NCBI GenBank assembly: GCA_038087015.1
Contig: JASBNA010000003.1
Span: 682,001 to 746,000 of the forward strand
From: Cerrena zonata
Lineage: Eukaryota > Basidiomycota > Agaricomycetes > Polyporales > Cerrenaceae
Direction of reading: 5' to 3'
Length of the DNA stretch: 64,000 bases
The position numbers and the translations under genes are program-made. This document shows, piece by piece, positions 11,505 through 21,980 of this stretch (positions within the stretch are counted from its first letter, which is position 1; each line of letters starts with the position of its first letter). Under the pieces are notes generated by a model. That model did no database searches. It saw only the letters and a list, made by a program, of their open reading frames with translations, and was not told the origin of the DNA.

Positions 11505-12077
11505 ATGGACTCTCTAGTAAACCACATATTCAGTCTCTTAGCTCTCACAGTCTTTGCAGCAACTTGGTCTATGGTCAACGGACGTTTAACCTTGTTTCTC
11601 GTACCCTTTCTCCCATCCCAAATCACCTTCACCAACCTAGTCAAAGTCACCGTCGCGGGAGGGCTCGCAGAGGGACTTGCCATGATACTTCTGGCCCTTG
11701 GGCACCCTTTAGTATCCGTGTGGATAGAGATAGTTCACGGAGGAGCTGCCGAGCAGAAGTTTCAAAATAGGTCGACATGGCTTTTTGAATGGGTTCAAGG
11801 TCTCGGAGACAGCTACGTCTGTGCATTTCGGGATATGTGGGCGGGACCCATTGGTCTGGCCATTATGCGACGAGTAGGAGTTACGGACCCCAAAGGACCC
11901 ACCATGCTCTACCTCGCACTCATGGGTCTTGTCGGCACTGTCATGACGAGATCTGTCTTGTTACCTTTTATTCAAGGCCTAGCAATCCCTGCTCGTAGTT
12001 CACGCCGTGCCACCATTAATCCCAGCAGGAGACGTAGACGCGACATACGGCCGAGAGCCCATCGTTCAAGGGGATAA
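11505..12077 (+). CDS. Uncharacterised membrane-type protein, copy B of a tandem pair
   Basis: A single intact frame of 190 residues. Matching segments with copy A are NGRLTLFLVPFLPSQI, NLVKVTVAGG, FEWVQGLGDSYVCAF, WAGPIGLAIMRRVGVTDP and PTMLYLALMGLVGTVM. The N-terminal 30 residues and the stretch LAEGLAMILLALGHPLVSVWI are hydrophobic enough for membrane insertion. The C-terminus is very basic (RRRRRDIRPRAHRSRG), unlike the Tyr/Asp-rich end of copy A, so the tails have diverged while the core has not. No family is recognised. The order and direction show a local duplication. Confidence 0.65.
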   Translation: MDSLVNHIFSLLALTVFAATWSMVNGRLTLFLVPFLPSQITFTNLVKVTVAGGLAEGLAMILLALGHPLVSVWIEIVHGGAAEQKFQNRSTWLFEWVQGLGDSYVCAFRDMWAGPIGLAIMRRVGVTDPKGPTMLYLALMGLVGTVMTRSVLLPFIQGLAIPARSSRRATINPSRRRRRDIRPRAHRSRG

Positions 12078-12290
12078 CTAAGTCCATACGCATTTCTCTA
12101 CACCGCCTCCAACATAAATCGTATAAGTGCGAATTTGGTGTAACATTGGGATCACAGAGGGGAATGAGCATACGGAAAGAGTTCGGAGGGCAGCTAAGAA
12201 CAGGATAGTGGTCCATATAGTTATGGATGGGCTAAGCCATTGTTGTGTTTAGTAATGAAAAGGATTGTACCATTATTCGCTACGTATCAG

Positions 12291-13081
12291 TTATGCTGTA
12301 GACTTATCGCTTGAAGACCATGATATAAATGAAGGATCAACCCATTCAGCCTAGAACAATGATGTACACATCTTTAGTATTAAACTCAGTCAACATCGTA
12401 TAAGGATAACTCACAGTCATCTTCACTCTCTCAGCTCCGTCCTCGCTAATGGTTCGCTGGGTGCTGTTTTGGTCGATACTATGACTATTCACGAACCTCG
12501 CAAGGTTCTCCATTTTCTCAAGGTCTATGCTGTATCGTTTTGCCAAGTCTTTGAGTTCGTCTAGTGAGCCGACTTGTTTCCGCTGTTCAAGAAGATCAAC
12601 AAGAGAAGAAGCAAGAAGACGATTGTGAACAGTTCTCGACGATCGAGCTTCCTCTTCAGATTGTAACCGTGTCTGGAAGGCTCGGTTGACTTGGTTTACT
12701 GTCTATATCGAAGGAATAATTGTTCTTAGTAGGTCAGATCGAGGAACGACGCGAATAACGTACGGTGGGTCTGACGGTCTTCATATGATGATCGACGCTG
12801 ACTTGACCCAACTGGTTCAAGTAAGCAGCAAGCTGAGGGTCTTTCGATTCTTGATCAATGACTAACAACTCGATATATTTTAGTGCTGCCCCGTATACAC
12901 CATTGAGAGACATACAGTCTGTTTTCGTTTCACTAGCCCGAGGTGAAGTCCTAGAAGGTAAGCTCGGACGGGCATGCGCTGCACCTTCTTCCACGACATT
13001 GGGCATTGGTCGGGCGCCCGACCATGTAGGCTTAGCAGTCTTTGATAGTGTTCTAGCAGGTTTAGAAGTGTTTCCTCCCAT
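12291..13081 (-). CDS. Small protein with N-myristoylation signal, unknown function
   Basis: Three exons (12764-13081, 12415-12702, 12291-12350) give 221 residues. The protein begins MGGNTSKPA, an excellent N-myristoylation context (Gly2, Ser6, Lys7). A Pro/Ser-rich region follows to about residue 50. Then come helices: DPQLAAYLNQLGQVSVDHHMKTV, QVNRAFQTRLQSEEEARSSR and SLVDLLEQRKQV-LDELKDLAKRYSIDLEKMENLARFVN. The last exon was added because the donor at 12414 and the TAG acceptor at 12351 give the ending TAEWVDPSF. I believe homologues are widespread in fungi, but I cannot name a family. A membrane-tethered adaptor is a guess from the lipidation signal. Confidence 0.7.
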
Positions 13082-13388
13082 CGTTTCGGATGCTAGACGT
13101 AGATGTTAGAACGTAGGGTGGAAGTTATAAGTTGAGGGATGCTGGCGCTTATTTTATTTCTTAGTAGCCGCGTTCATACTCACTCAATGATGTCACCGCG
13201 AGCCCGCTTGCAATCACAAATTGAACATTCGTATGTCTCTCATGTGACTGTAAAGTATAAGGATACTGCTAAACAAAGTACTAGATGTCAAAAAATTCGA
13301 CGAGGAATCAAGTACTACTGAAACTATAATTCAGAGTTACATTTGCTCGTCGAACGATCTCACCTTCAAGCTCGAGCTTCTGGTCAGT
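13082..13388. other. Intergenic between a gene start and a repeat element
   Basis: The 307 bases contain the promoter of the myristoylated-protein gene and then the left flank of the inverted-repeat element. No gene is seen. Confidence 0.4.
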
Positions 13389-14056
13389 TCACGGTCACGG
13401 TCAGCCACATGATGTGCAGGACCTCACAGAGGCTATTCGCGTCGTTGGTTTCGCCCCCGCCGTGAAGCGAGGGGTACTTATCCCGGGGGCCACGGAAAGG
13501 CCGACGCTGGACTTTATCTTGCTTGCCCTCCCCGGGAGTCAGTGCACAAATTTGGAGAACGAGAAACACAAACATTTCTACCCTTGGCGTGACTTGAGGC
13601 GAATCATCTTGACGACTTGAGGTTTGTGCCGTTGGTTTCCCCCAAAGGGTACTTATCCCGAGGACCACGAAAAGGTCGGCACTGGACACCCAGCTTGTTG
13701 GATGCCCTCCTCGGGAAGTCAGCCACCAAATGTAGAGAAGGAGAGAGACAAACATCTGGTACTGCAATCTAGAGGCGGGTCATCTTGAGGGTTTGAGGTT
13801 TGTGCCGTTGGTTTCCCCCGAAGGGTACTTATCCCAGGGACCACGAAAAGGTCGGCACTGGACGCCCAGCTTGTTGGACGCCCTCCCCGGGACCTGTAAA
13901 GCAAATGGTCAATAGCAAACACTCGTCGTCTTGAGGCAAATCATCTTGGTGACTTGAGGTTTGTGCCGTTGGTTTCCCCCAAAGGGTACTCATCCCAGGG
14001 ACCACGTAGAGGTCGGCACTGGACACTCAGCTTGTTGAGTGCCCTCCCTGAGTTCA
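13389..14056 (+). repeat. Left arm of the inverted repeat, four tandem units
   Basis: Units start near 13437 (a diverged version, with CGTCGTTGG), 13624, 13799 and 13962. The three inner units share GTGCCGTTGGTTTCCCCC, a GGGTACT(T/C)ATCCC core and a closing CGGCACTGGAC, so each unit can fold as a stem with GTGCCG pairing CGGCAC. The arm is longer than the right one by one unit of about 175 bases. Confidence 0.85.
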
Positions 14057-14062
14057 GAGGGT

Positions 14063-14089
14063 GGTGCCTACATGGGGTATGCAGGCACC
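14063..14089. repeat. Short perfect hairpin
   Basis: GGTGCCTACAT, then a short GGGGT loop region, then ATGCAGGCACC forms an almost perfect stem just inside the left arm. No U-run follows and it is within the repeat element, so I do not call it a terminator. Confidence 0.55.
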
Positions 14090-14180
14090 AGTGAGTGTGC
14101 TCACCTATAGTCTCTGATGTTCACCGGAGGAGACCCTCGACACTTGCAGGTGAACCCAGATGATACCGAGGGAAGAGAGT

Positions 14181-14204
14181 GAGGGGAGATGGTAGTGGTT
14201 GGAG
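14181..14204 (+). repeat. Inner inverted repeat, left copy
   Basis: A 24-base block beginning GAGGGGAGATGGTAG occurs here and in perfect inverted orientation at 14789-14812. It extends the mirror arrangement of the element inward past the tandem-unit arms. Confidence 0.75.
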
Positions 14205-14788
14205 AACAAGAGTGGGATGAAGTTGAACATAGGCTGGCGGGTTGCTTTTATGCCTCTGAGGTTAACATTGATCGACCGATCGAGGGCTGACAGTCTGACC
14301 TAAGAGGCTTTCCTTTTCTGTCCCAGAAACGAACCGACCCCTCGAGCTGAGGTTCAAGGCATTGTACTGCTAGTCTCGCGGTAGGAGGTGGTTTATAGAT
14401 TTCATGTATTGAGTGTTACAAACGATTGACAAGTGATATGCTACGGCCTACCAGACAATGGTAGATTTGAATTCAAAGAAGATCCGTAGTTTCATTTCCC
14501 AAGTTATACAGGGCTCAATTGAGCGGTGTACCCAAGTACTGAACATTTGAATTTTATAATGATATATATTCATTTTGGGCTACTGTACGGTGAACGGAAA
14601 CACAACACCCAAGAAGAAGAAATACAACCAAGCTGGATATGATGCAGTGCCGAAGACGAAGTTCGACATTCCGCGTCGACAAATAAGGAAGGTATGTTCA
14701 AGTTCGGGTTGACCTTAGTGTCAGCCGCCGTCCGGGCACAGATAAAAGGACCCTCCGCTTCTCCAACACACCTCGTCCTCTTCTCTCT

Positions 14789-14812
14789 CTCCAACCACTA
14801 CCATCTCCCCTC
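14789..14812 (-). repeat. Inner inverted repeat, right copy
   Basis: This is the exact reverse complement of 14181-14204. It lies in a CT-rich tract downstream of a GATAAAAGG sequence near 14741 that resembles a TATA element. Confidence 0.75.
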
Positions 14813-14875
14813 CCCTCCCACCACTACCAGCCACATATACTCTGTCGACTCTCACATCTCTACTTCTACCGACAC

Positions 14876-15367
14876 CTGACCCGGGGAGGGCACTCAACAA
14901 GCTGAGTGTCCAGTGCCGACCTCTACGTGGTCCCTGGGATGAGTACCCTTTGGGGGAAACCAACGGCACAAACCTCAAGTCACCAAGATGATTTGCCTCA
15001 AGACGACGAGTGTTTGCTATTGACCATTTGCTTTACAGGTCCCGGGGAGGGCGTCCAACAAGCTGGGTGTCCAGTGCCGACCTTTTCGTGGTCCTCGGGA
15101 TAAGTACCCTTTGGGGGAAACCAACGGCACAAACCTCAAGTCGTCAAGATGATTCGCCTCAAGTCACGCCAAGGGTAGAAATGTTTGTGTTTCTCGTTCT
15201 CCAAATTTGTGCACTGACTCCCGGGGAGGGCAAGCAAGATAAAGTCCAGCGTCGGCCTTTCCGTGGCCCCCGGGATAAGTACCCCTCGCTTCACGGCGGG
15301 GGCGAAACCAACGACGCGAATAGCCTCTGTGAGGTCCTGCACATCATGTGGCTGACCGTGGCCGTGA
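14876..15367 (-). repeat. Right arm of the inverted repeat, three tandem units
   Basis: Read on the minus strand this arm repeats the left arm from its outer end through the diverged unit, one full unit and the innermost unit, skipping one unit. Apart from that 175-base gap only scattered differences are seen, for example GTCACGG against GCCACGG near the tip. Confidence 0.85.
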
Positions 15368-16701
15368 CTTGTATTAATCTTGTACGAAGTGCTTGATAGA
15401 CTAGATAAACCAAATATCAGTAATTAACAAACGAAGCATTTTATTACCTGCAGAACGCTGATATCACGGAAAACCTTTGAGCGCAATCCTCCGTAAATCT
15501 GTACTAAAAACATGAGTAATGTTAAGAGTTTAAGTTTGAGTTGTTTTTAGACTATTGGCATTATCAGGGTACGTCTCATTTGACAGACACCTACTGTGCC
15601 ACTGTGATAGGTCACCGTCCAACGACAGCTATTAGCCTGTAGTAGCGACTCCTTGCAAGCGTGTATTGTTGTTCGGTAAAGTTAGTTCGGTTGATAAAGG
15701 TAATACCAGTGTCGGCTGTTTGCCGTTGGTGATTGTTTGGGGAGTGTCTTATGACTTGAACTAGGTTACATATGAGTATCCAGCCCACATGTTTGTAAAC
15801 TTGAAGTCAATTCGCAAACGCTCGTCTTCGAACTAGGTCGAATTTAGGAAGATCTCGATGCTTGCGATCTATGATTGAAGCTTGAAGTCCGAGTGATATG
15901 ATCAATTCCGGTGCTCGTAAAATGTAATAGAATGTAAGGTTGTGGTTGGAATCAAGAAACAGCTTTCTGCTGCGCCACCAGTGATTCCGCCAGTTTGACA
16001 AACGCTGAAAGCCTCATGCACACCTCACTCGGACTCCGACACAGGGATATTTGAGAGGGAAAAAAAGGAGAATCTATGGATAGATTTATCGGCCATTGCA
16101 GTACAACTAGCCAAACCATGTACTTGTACATTTAACAGGAGACGTATCGAACAGAAATAGGAGAAACTAAGGTCAGACTTTCAACAAGAGAACATAAGTA
16201 GTGGCAATATCCACTCCGTAAACCCAACCACAAACAATTCACCCCTCCATTCAAACTGCAACAACAGACAGCATGGTAATCGTCCAAAGGATAGGCGGAG
16301 TTCAGCGAGAGAATAAGGTGGCTTGTTCCATTAACGAATTTTTTTCAACCCGGAGTCAACTGATGGGAAGGTATAAACAATGAGTGTGTGCGTGCGAATA
16401 GCGGGGAGAGATGTGACTTGGGCGTTGTGATATCGATGTAGAGCAAAAACGAGGTGGGGTATAATGGTGTAATGGTCGGTGCCTCGTCCACAGCGGTAAG
16501 AGTATTGATTATACTTCACAAGAATCGAAAGCGATAGATAGGAGGGAAGGAAGGATTGAAGCGTTGGGAAAGAGTGTTGTTGTAATCCTCGCTGCTCGAG
16601 TTCAATATCCAGGAAGTAGAAAAATGAATGAGGAAAGTCGTGATAGTATTCGTGATGGGACAAATATAGACAAATCGGTCGTTTCGAGACATGTTCATTT
16701 T
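15368..16701. other. Intergenic, no gene recognised
   Basis: The 1.3 kb between the repeat element and the stop codon of the RRM-Puf gene contains only short frames without motifs. The right part probably includes the 3' UTR of the RRM-Puf gene. Confidence 0.45.
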
Positions 16702-19700
16702 CTAAGCGTGGTAAGAGCCCACATTTTGCGGGTTTTGTTGGTACAACTGGTACATGTACGCCTGGTAAAGATGAGGCGGGACAGATTGAGGAGGGGGTAC
16801 CCCGTTGTACTGGGGCTGATGAAGCAAGTTGGCAGCTTGCGACATACTCGGCGATTGGCTTCCGAAAGGCATTTGGGCAGGATTAGGGTTACCTGAGGCA
16901 GAAGGAGCACCTCCATTCCTACGAGGTGTTCCGTTTCGTGGGGTTCCGACATCAGGCGATCGAAGTGCGAATGGGTTGAATGGATCAGTCGACGGAGAGA
17001 ATGCTGATGGAGGGTTGGAGGCACGGGCACGAGCTCCACCGTTGTGTTGTTGCTGTTGCTGCTGCTGCGGTTGTCCACTGTAACCAGGGTCGATCTGAAG
17101 ACGTGGTGGAGCAGCGGCAGCGTTCTGACCACCCATCTGTAATGCAGCCATCATGGAAGCAAGACCCTGGTCGGTGGAAGGATAACCGGCAGGGAGACCA
17201 GGAACACCGAAATTACTTTGGGAAGTGTACTTAGTCTTGGGAGGTTGGGCGATGTTTGTAGCGGAATATGTAGGTTGCAGGTTAGGAACGGGCAGACCGA
17301 CCTCCTCGATCAAGCGACGATACGCTTGGGTAGCAATCACCTTCAACTCGATCAAAACACGCTTGGTAGCATCCACATAACGAGGACGATCAGAGGGATC
17401 AACGAAGGGGCTAGTGAGGATCTTGTGGACAACAGCAACACCGTTGACTTGATCTCCGAGAACATCGGTAAGAACATGGTCGGCAGGTGAGTTGAATAAC
17501 GCTTCGATGACTTGTTTGGAAGCTTCGGGCTCGACCTTCTGGTTGACGATTCTCAACACAGTCAATGAGGCCAACTTGTGAGTACACAAGTGAGAGAGAT
17601 GCGGTGTAAAACGAGGTGCCAACAAGCTATATCTGGATGGGAAGCTTGAAGTATCCAACAACCAGGTCAACAGAAGAGCTCCATTCGGGTTAGTTGCCAA
17701 TGGAATGGAGTTCAAGATTACGGCAGTCGCGATACGACGTTGTTGGCTGAGTGTAATATGATTGCTCTCCAAGCAAGCTCTCATACTACGAGCACCGAAT
17801 CGTCCTTGAGCAACTTCCCAGAGACGATCTACCATGGCCTCGAAAAGGTAATCGGTGGCAGGAGCACCGAAACGAAGACAACACCTAAAAACGGTCAGTA
17901 GGATGATTAATTGGGAAACCACATTGACTTACTGCACAACGTAGTTTCCGAACTGATCCAAAAGAAGAGGAGGAACATAAGGACGGATATGCTGGGTGAC
18001 AAGGGCAATTTCGTCCGGTGTCTGGACGCACTCGATGATCTTCTGAGCAGCCCATGTGCCATTCTTGTGGATTCCAATCATAGCCAGGTGAGGAGCGATA
18101 CGCTCAAGCATAGCCAATCGGGGGCCAGCCGTGCATTTCTCGAACAACTTCTGAACAACCTTAAACAGATGAAAGAGATCAACATCAGCGTTTCGTGCAG
18201 GGTAAAGTTTCCACTTACTGTATTACCAAGCCAGTCGGAAGCAAGGTCGACTATCTCACTATCGAGGAAATCAGCAGCAACGTTGTCAACCTCTTCGGTG
18301 GTGATGGTGGTCGCATCAAGCTTCTTGCGTAGTTCACGCAATTTCGAAGCATCCCAGCGACGACTATGTGTTCGCTCAGAGACCAAGGGAATTGTGGTGT
18401 AGTACATTGTCGGAGGACGGAATTCTGCAGATTTGATTATAAAAAAGGGGGTCAATCGAGGAACCGAATAGACTGACCAGCAAGGGCAATGATATCAGCC
18501 TCGGCATCCGGGCTTCCGCCACTGAGTTCCTTCATGATCATCTGCTGTTCCGTTATCGAGGCAGCCCATCCTGAGACCTTGCCCACGTCAAACGTGTTAT
18601 TGTGAAGGCCACTAGCGATCATATGGAGAAGCAGGTTGGATCGGTAGTTCTCGACGTTTCCGCTGAGAACTTGCTGATCAACAGGGATCGTTGACGCGCC
18701 CTTAACATTACGAAGAGCATGAATTGTTGCGCCAACACTGAGATCACCAACACCTTGGACTGTAGCGGGAGCGCTGTCGTCTTGAGGAGCACCCTCTTGT
18801 CCATTCTTGACGGGAACCTTCGCAAAACCAATACGAATAGCACCGACATCACTGCCCAAAACGTCACGACCGTTCAGTGCCTTACGGGCTCGAACAGCAT
18901 CATCTAGACGTTCAAAATTGACTGTAAATGAAGGAACTGATCAGTTACACGTCACAACAAGAAATTTTCATTGTACGCACTGAAACCGCAGTTCTTGTGG
19001 GTCAATACACGAGCAGACTCGATTGGACCGTAAGGACTGAAAACGCTCAGAATGGTTGCAGGAGTCGTGGTAGAAGGAATCGATCCAATCCAAAGAGCAC
19101 GCGTAGGCGTGGACTGGAGCTGAGCGTCCATTCCAGCCAGACCCGCATTGGAGGCTCCGTTCTTGCCGAGAGCACCACCTGGGGAAGTAGGTCCAGAATT
19201 ATTGAGATTGGCACCCTTAGCAGGAGCAACAGGGGCGCTGTCCGCTTTACCAAAGCCGATACGAACAGTTTGGCCATTTGGCATTCCAATGTCGCCACCA
19301 AGACGGTTTAGAACGTCGTCTTTAGCACGAATAGCATCTGCTTGGTCCACAAAGTTGACAAAACCACATTCCTGAAATAACAAAAAATTAGATAACAGGC
19401 TGTATGCACTGAAAGCGTCAATCATACCTTCTCTGGCAAGAGCCTCAAGCTCTCAATAGCACCGTAAGGGGCAAAAACATGGATGAGTTGTTCACTCGTG
19501 ACGGAACTGTCAAGGTTACCAATCCATAATGATCTGGTTGGCGTTTGAATCTGAGTTGAGGCATTCTCGGACTTGGGGGAGACAGAGCGGTTCGGTCCGT
19601 TTCCAGGAGCAGCGAGATAAGGTGATGCGCGACTTCCTCCAGCAACACCCAAATCTTGGCCAGGGAAGTGAACCGTAGGCGAGGCAACGTTACGAGTATT

Positions 19701-20908
19701 TGTCAACTTATCGTTTCTGAGAATTCCATTAGCGCCTAACCCGAGGGACAGGTCATTAGTGTATGAGGGTTGGGGAACTTCGGTGAGACGTCTGTGCAAT
19801 GCGCGAGCCGGGTCATCAAGAACGCCGACGGAAATGGCGCGAGGTCGAGCACCAAGACCAATCGAAAGGTGATCACCTTGCTTGAAACCCTTGGCCACAT
19901 AACCAGCACCCAAATAGTTCCCACCGGCTCCAGTTTCGTCATAAGAGTCGATGCCCTGTATACCATAAATATCATTATTGTATAGTTCTTCCTCTTCTTC
20001 GGCGTTAGGTGTAGCAAGCAAAGATCCAGCCGCAGAAGATCCGATGCGGTAGGGATGAGATACGGTGCTGGCCCGAGAGCGAAGGGGTTGACTGGCCAAG
20101 TTACCTGCAATCGCCGCCTGAGCTTGGTTGCGCAACTCCGAGATGGTCGCAGCGGGAGGGTGGCGAAGCGTCTCGTCCAAACCAAGGTAATCCAGGGTGT
20201 GAACATCGAAGTCGTCAGCACCGGAATCGACAGAAGCAACCGAGTGAAGGTCATCAAACATGGGCATACCATTCCCACCAGTGTTCCTGGATAACCAAGA
20301 AGAAGAAAAGATGGATGGGCCGAATGCATTGGACAATCCACCGGTAGGAAGTGTCAATGAGCCAGAGCGAAGACGACTGTTTCTCTCTGTTAACGCAGAC
20401 GAGCCGACAGAGGAGGCGACTGATGTTGTGTGACGTAAAGCGGGTCGAACCGCGGAGGCCGGGCTGGGTTGAGGAGCGACAAGAACTTGACGTTGAACCT
20501 GCTCAAATGAGTCGGGAGAACCGCCTAGAGTGCTAGAAGCAGCGGCGAAGCGTTGGGCCGCAAGCTGGACATTGGAGGGTAAGGTCCCTGCCCTCGCCCT
20601 TCTAAAGTTCGCCGGATAATTGGTAGGAGGCAAGGGGGCATTATCCCCTACGCCAGACGTAGGGGGTTGTTCGTTAGGAGGGGTTCCGCCTGAAGCCATA
20701 GCGCGCAGCGCAGGAGGCCGGTATCGTGCTCCCATTCGTTCCTCTGCTTCCAACTCCCTAGCCCTTGGGAGATGTCAGGGCGATTAAAGCATGCTCGATG
20801 GATATGTACTCACCTCTTTGCATAGGCGGCGGAGGGGGCAGGGGGAGGAGTCTTGCCAGAGGAGACTCTGGAAAAGGAGCCAGTGTTGTCTTGGGCCGAG
20901 AGAGACAT
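16702..20908 (-). CDS. RRM-Puf RNA-binding protein (Jsn1/Puf1 type)
   Basis: Seven exons (20814-20908, 19428-20763, 18981-19371, 18478-18921, 18219-18424, 17933-18159, 16702-17884) give 1,293 residues. A long disordered N-terminus (1-440) is followed by RRM1 at about 441-515 (SLWIGNLDSS, CGFVNF) and RRM2 at about 567-645 (ALWIGSIPSTTT, CGFINF). A Puf domain of about 760-1050 includes WLGNTVVQKLFEKC, HKNGTWAAQKIIECV, DQFGNYVVQCCLRFG and RFGARSMRACLES. The C-terminus is Gln/Asn/Pro-rich with a poly-Gln run near 1170. RRMs plus a divergent Puf array is the Jsn1/Puf1/Puf2 arrangement; those proteins bind 3' UTRs of mRNAs for membrane and mitochondrial proteins. All introns are GT-AG and in phase. 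Confidence 0.92.
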
Positions 20909-21980
20909 TATAGCCTTTGTACTGGGTGGTCGCGATTATGTATTACTGAATGTTGGGATAGCGAAGTGCCAAAGTAGGTGCAAAAGCAAGAAGTAGACGG
21001 ACGACGCGGCAGTAGAACTGGAGAGCCGGATGTCCGCAAGCTGGAGGGTAACTATGAGCAGGTCGTAATATGGGGAGTTTTCTGCGAAAAAAGCAAAATT
21101 TTGGGGCGAAGGTATGTGAAATTGCCCGGAACTACTACAGTAGGGTGGACTCCAGTAAATAGTAGGCTAAGTAGGATGAAGGAGGATGGGAGCAAAGACC
21201 GTCAGCAAGCCGCCCACAGCCAAGTACAAGGCGCTCTCGATGGCACTCTCCGGGTAACCGACCTATTTTCTGCGTGACCCTCCCGTGACGCTCCTCCTGC
21301 AAGCAACAGCGCAGAGGTGTGCTGGCAGCCAGCCAGGTCACACCCCGTCACACCTCCCACGCCCGTTCTGATGGACACTCTCCTCCTCTCCCAAACGGGC
21401 CCTCGTTGCAAGACATCCCCTTCCACACTTGTTCCACAGACACAGTCGAGACCCTCCCCCTCATGCTCCCGCGGCACACGGCTTCCCCCGTCCATACCAT
21501 CGCACATACTAGAATGGATGCTATTGTTTCTCATGTACATAATACATACGGGCAATACGATACGTGGACCTAGGCAGTAAACTATACGGCTGAGTGGGGC
21601 TATTCGTAGAAAACTAAACATCGCACAACGACCGCGCACCTGGATTAGACACGGCTTATGTGTGAGAGCAAGGGTATTCGCAGCGTCGGCGGAGATCACC
21701 ACGCGTGACCTACTATCAAAAGGCAGAACAAACGAAAAAAAGAGTATGAATGATGATCTGCTCGACTCATCAAAGAAGCCTGCCCAAGAGAATAAGAAAC
21801 AGCAAGGCTCAACGGCAGAGGCAGTGGTCAGCACCGCAAACTAATGGATACATCATCTATGCGTCGGTGAATTTTGATACCGGAACAGCAAGCAAAAGTC
21901 AATAAGTACGCGAATTCGTCAAGAAAATCAATGCAAAAAAGAAGCAAGCCGAATGTGAAAGGGGAAAATCATGAGTCCGT
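20909..21980. other. Intergenic, upstream of the RRM-Puf gene
   Basis: The 1.07 kb separates two minus-strand genes and should hold the RRM-Puf promoter and 5' leader, CG-rich in its right half. Short frames on both strands look random. Confidence 0.45.

Larger units (their letters stand above)
13389..15367. mobile_element. 2 kb inverted-repeat element, probably a non-autonomous DNA transposon or hairpin repeat
   Basis: The outer ends are inverted copies: the left starts TCACGGTCACGGTCAGCC and the right end, read on the other strand, starts TCACGGCCACGGTCAGCC. From there the two arms match almost base for base for several hundred bases. Arms are made of tandem units that each begin GTGCCGTTGGTTTC and end with GGTCGGCACTGGAC. 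Four units lie in the left arm and three in the right. Between the arms is about 580 bases of unique sequence without a plausible gene and with no transposase. I found no target-site duplication beside the ends. The long subterminal repeats and TIR layout suggest a transposon mobilised in trans, but an inverted segmental duplication is also possible. Confidence 0.65.

Noticed and set aside
13384..15396. Long frames on opposite strands coding the same peptide in both arms of the inverted repeat
   Set aside because: They are the same repeated DNA read in mirror orientation, cross several tandem units and have no motif or start context; treated as noncoding repeat.
15807..16001. Minus-strand 64-codon frame
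   Set aside because: No splice context, no motif and no neighbour relation; expected by chance in 1.3 kb of intergenic DNA.
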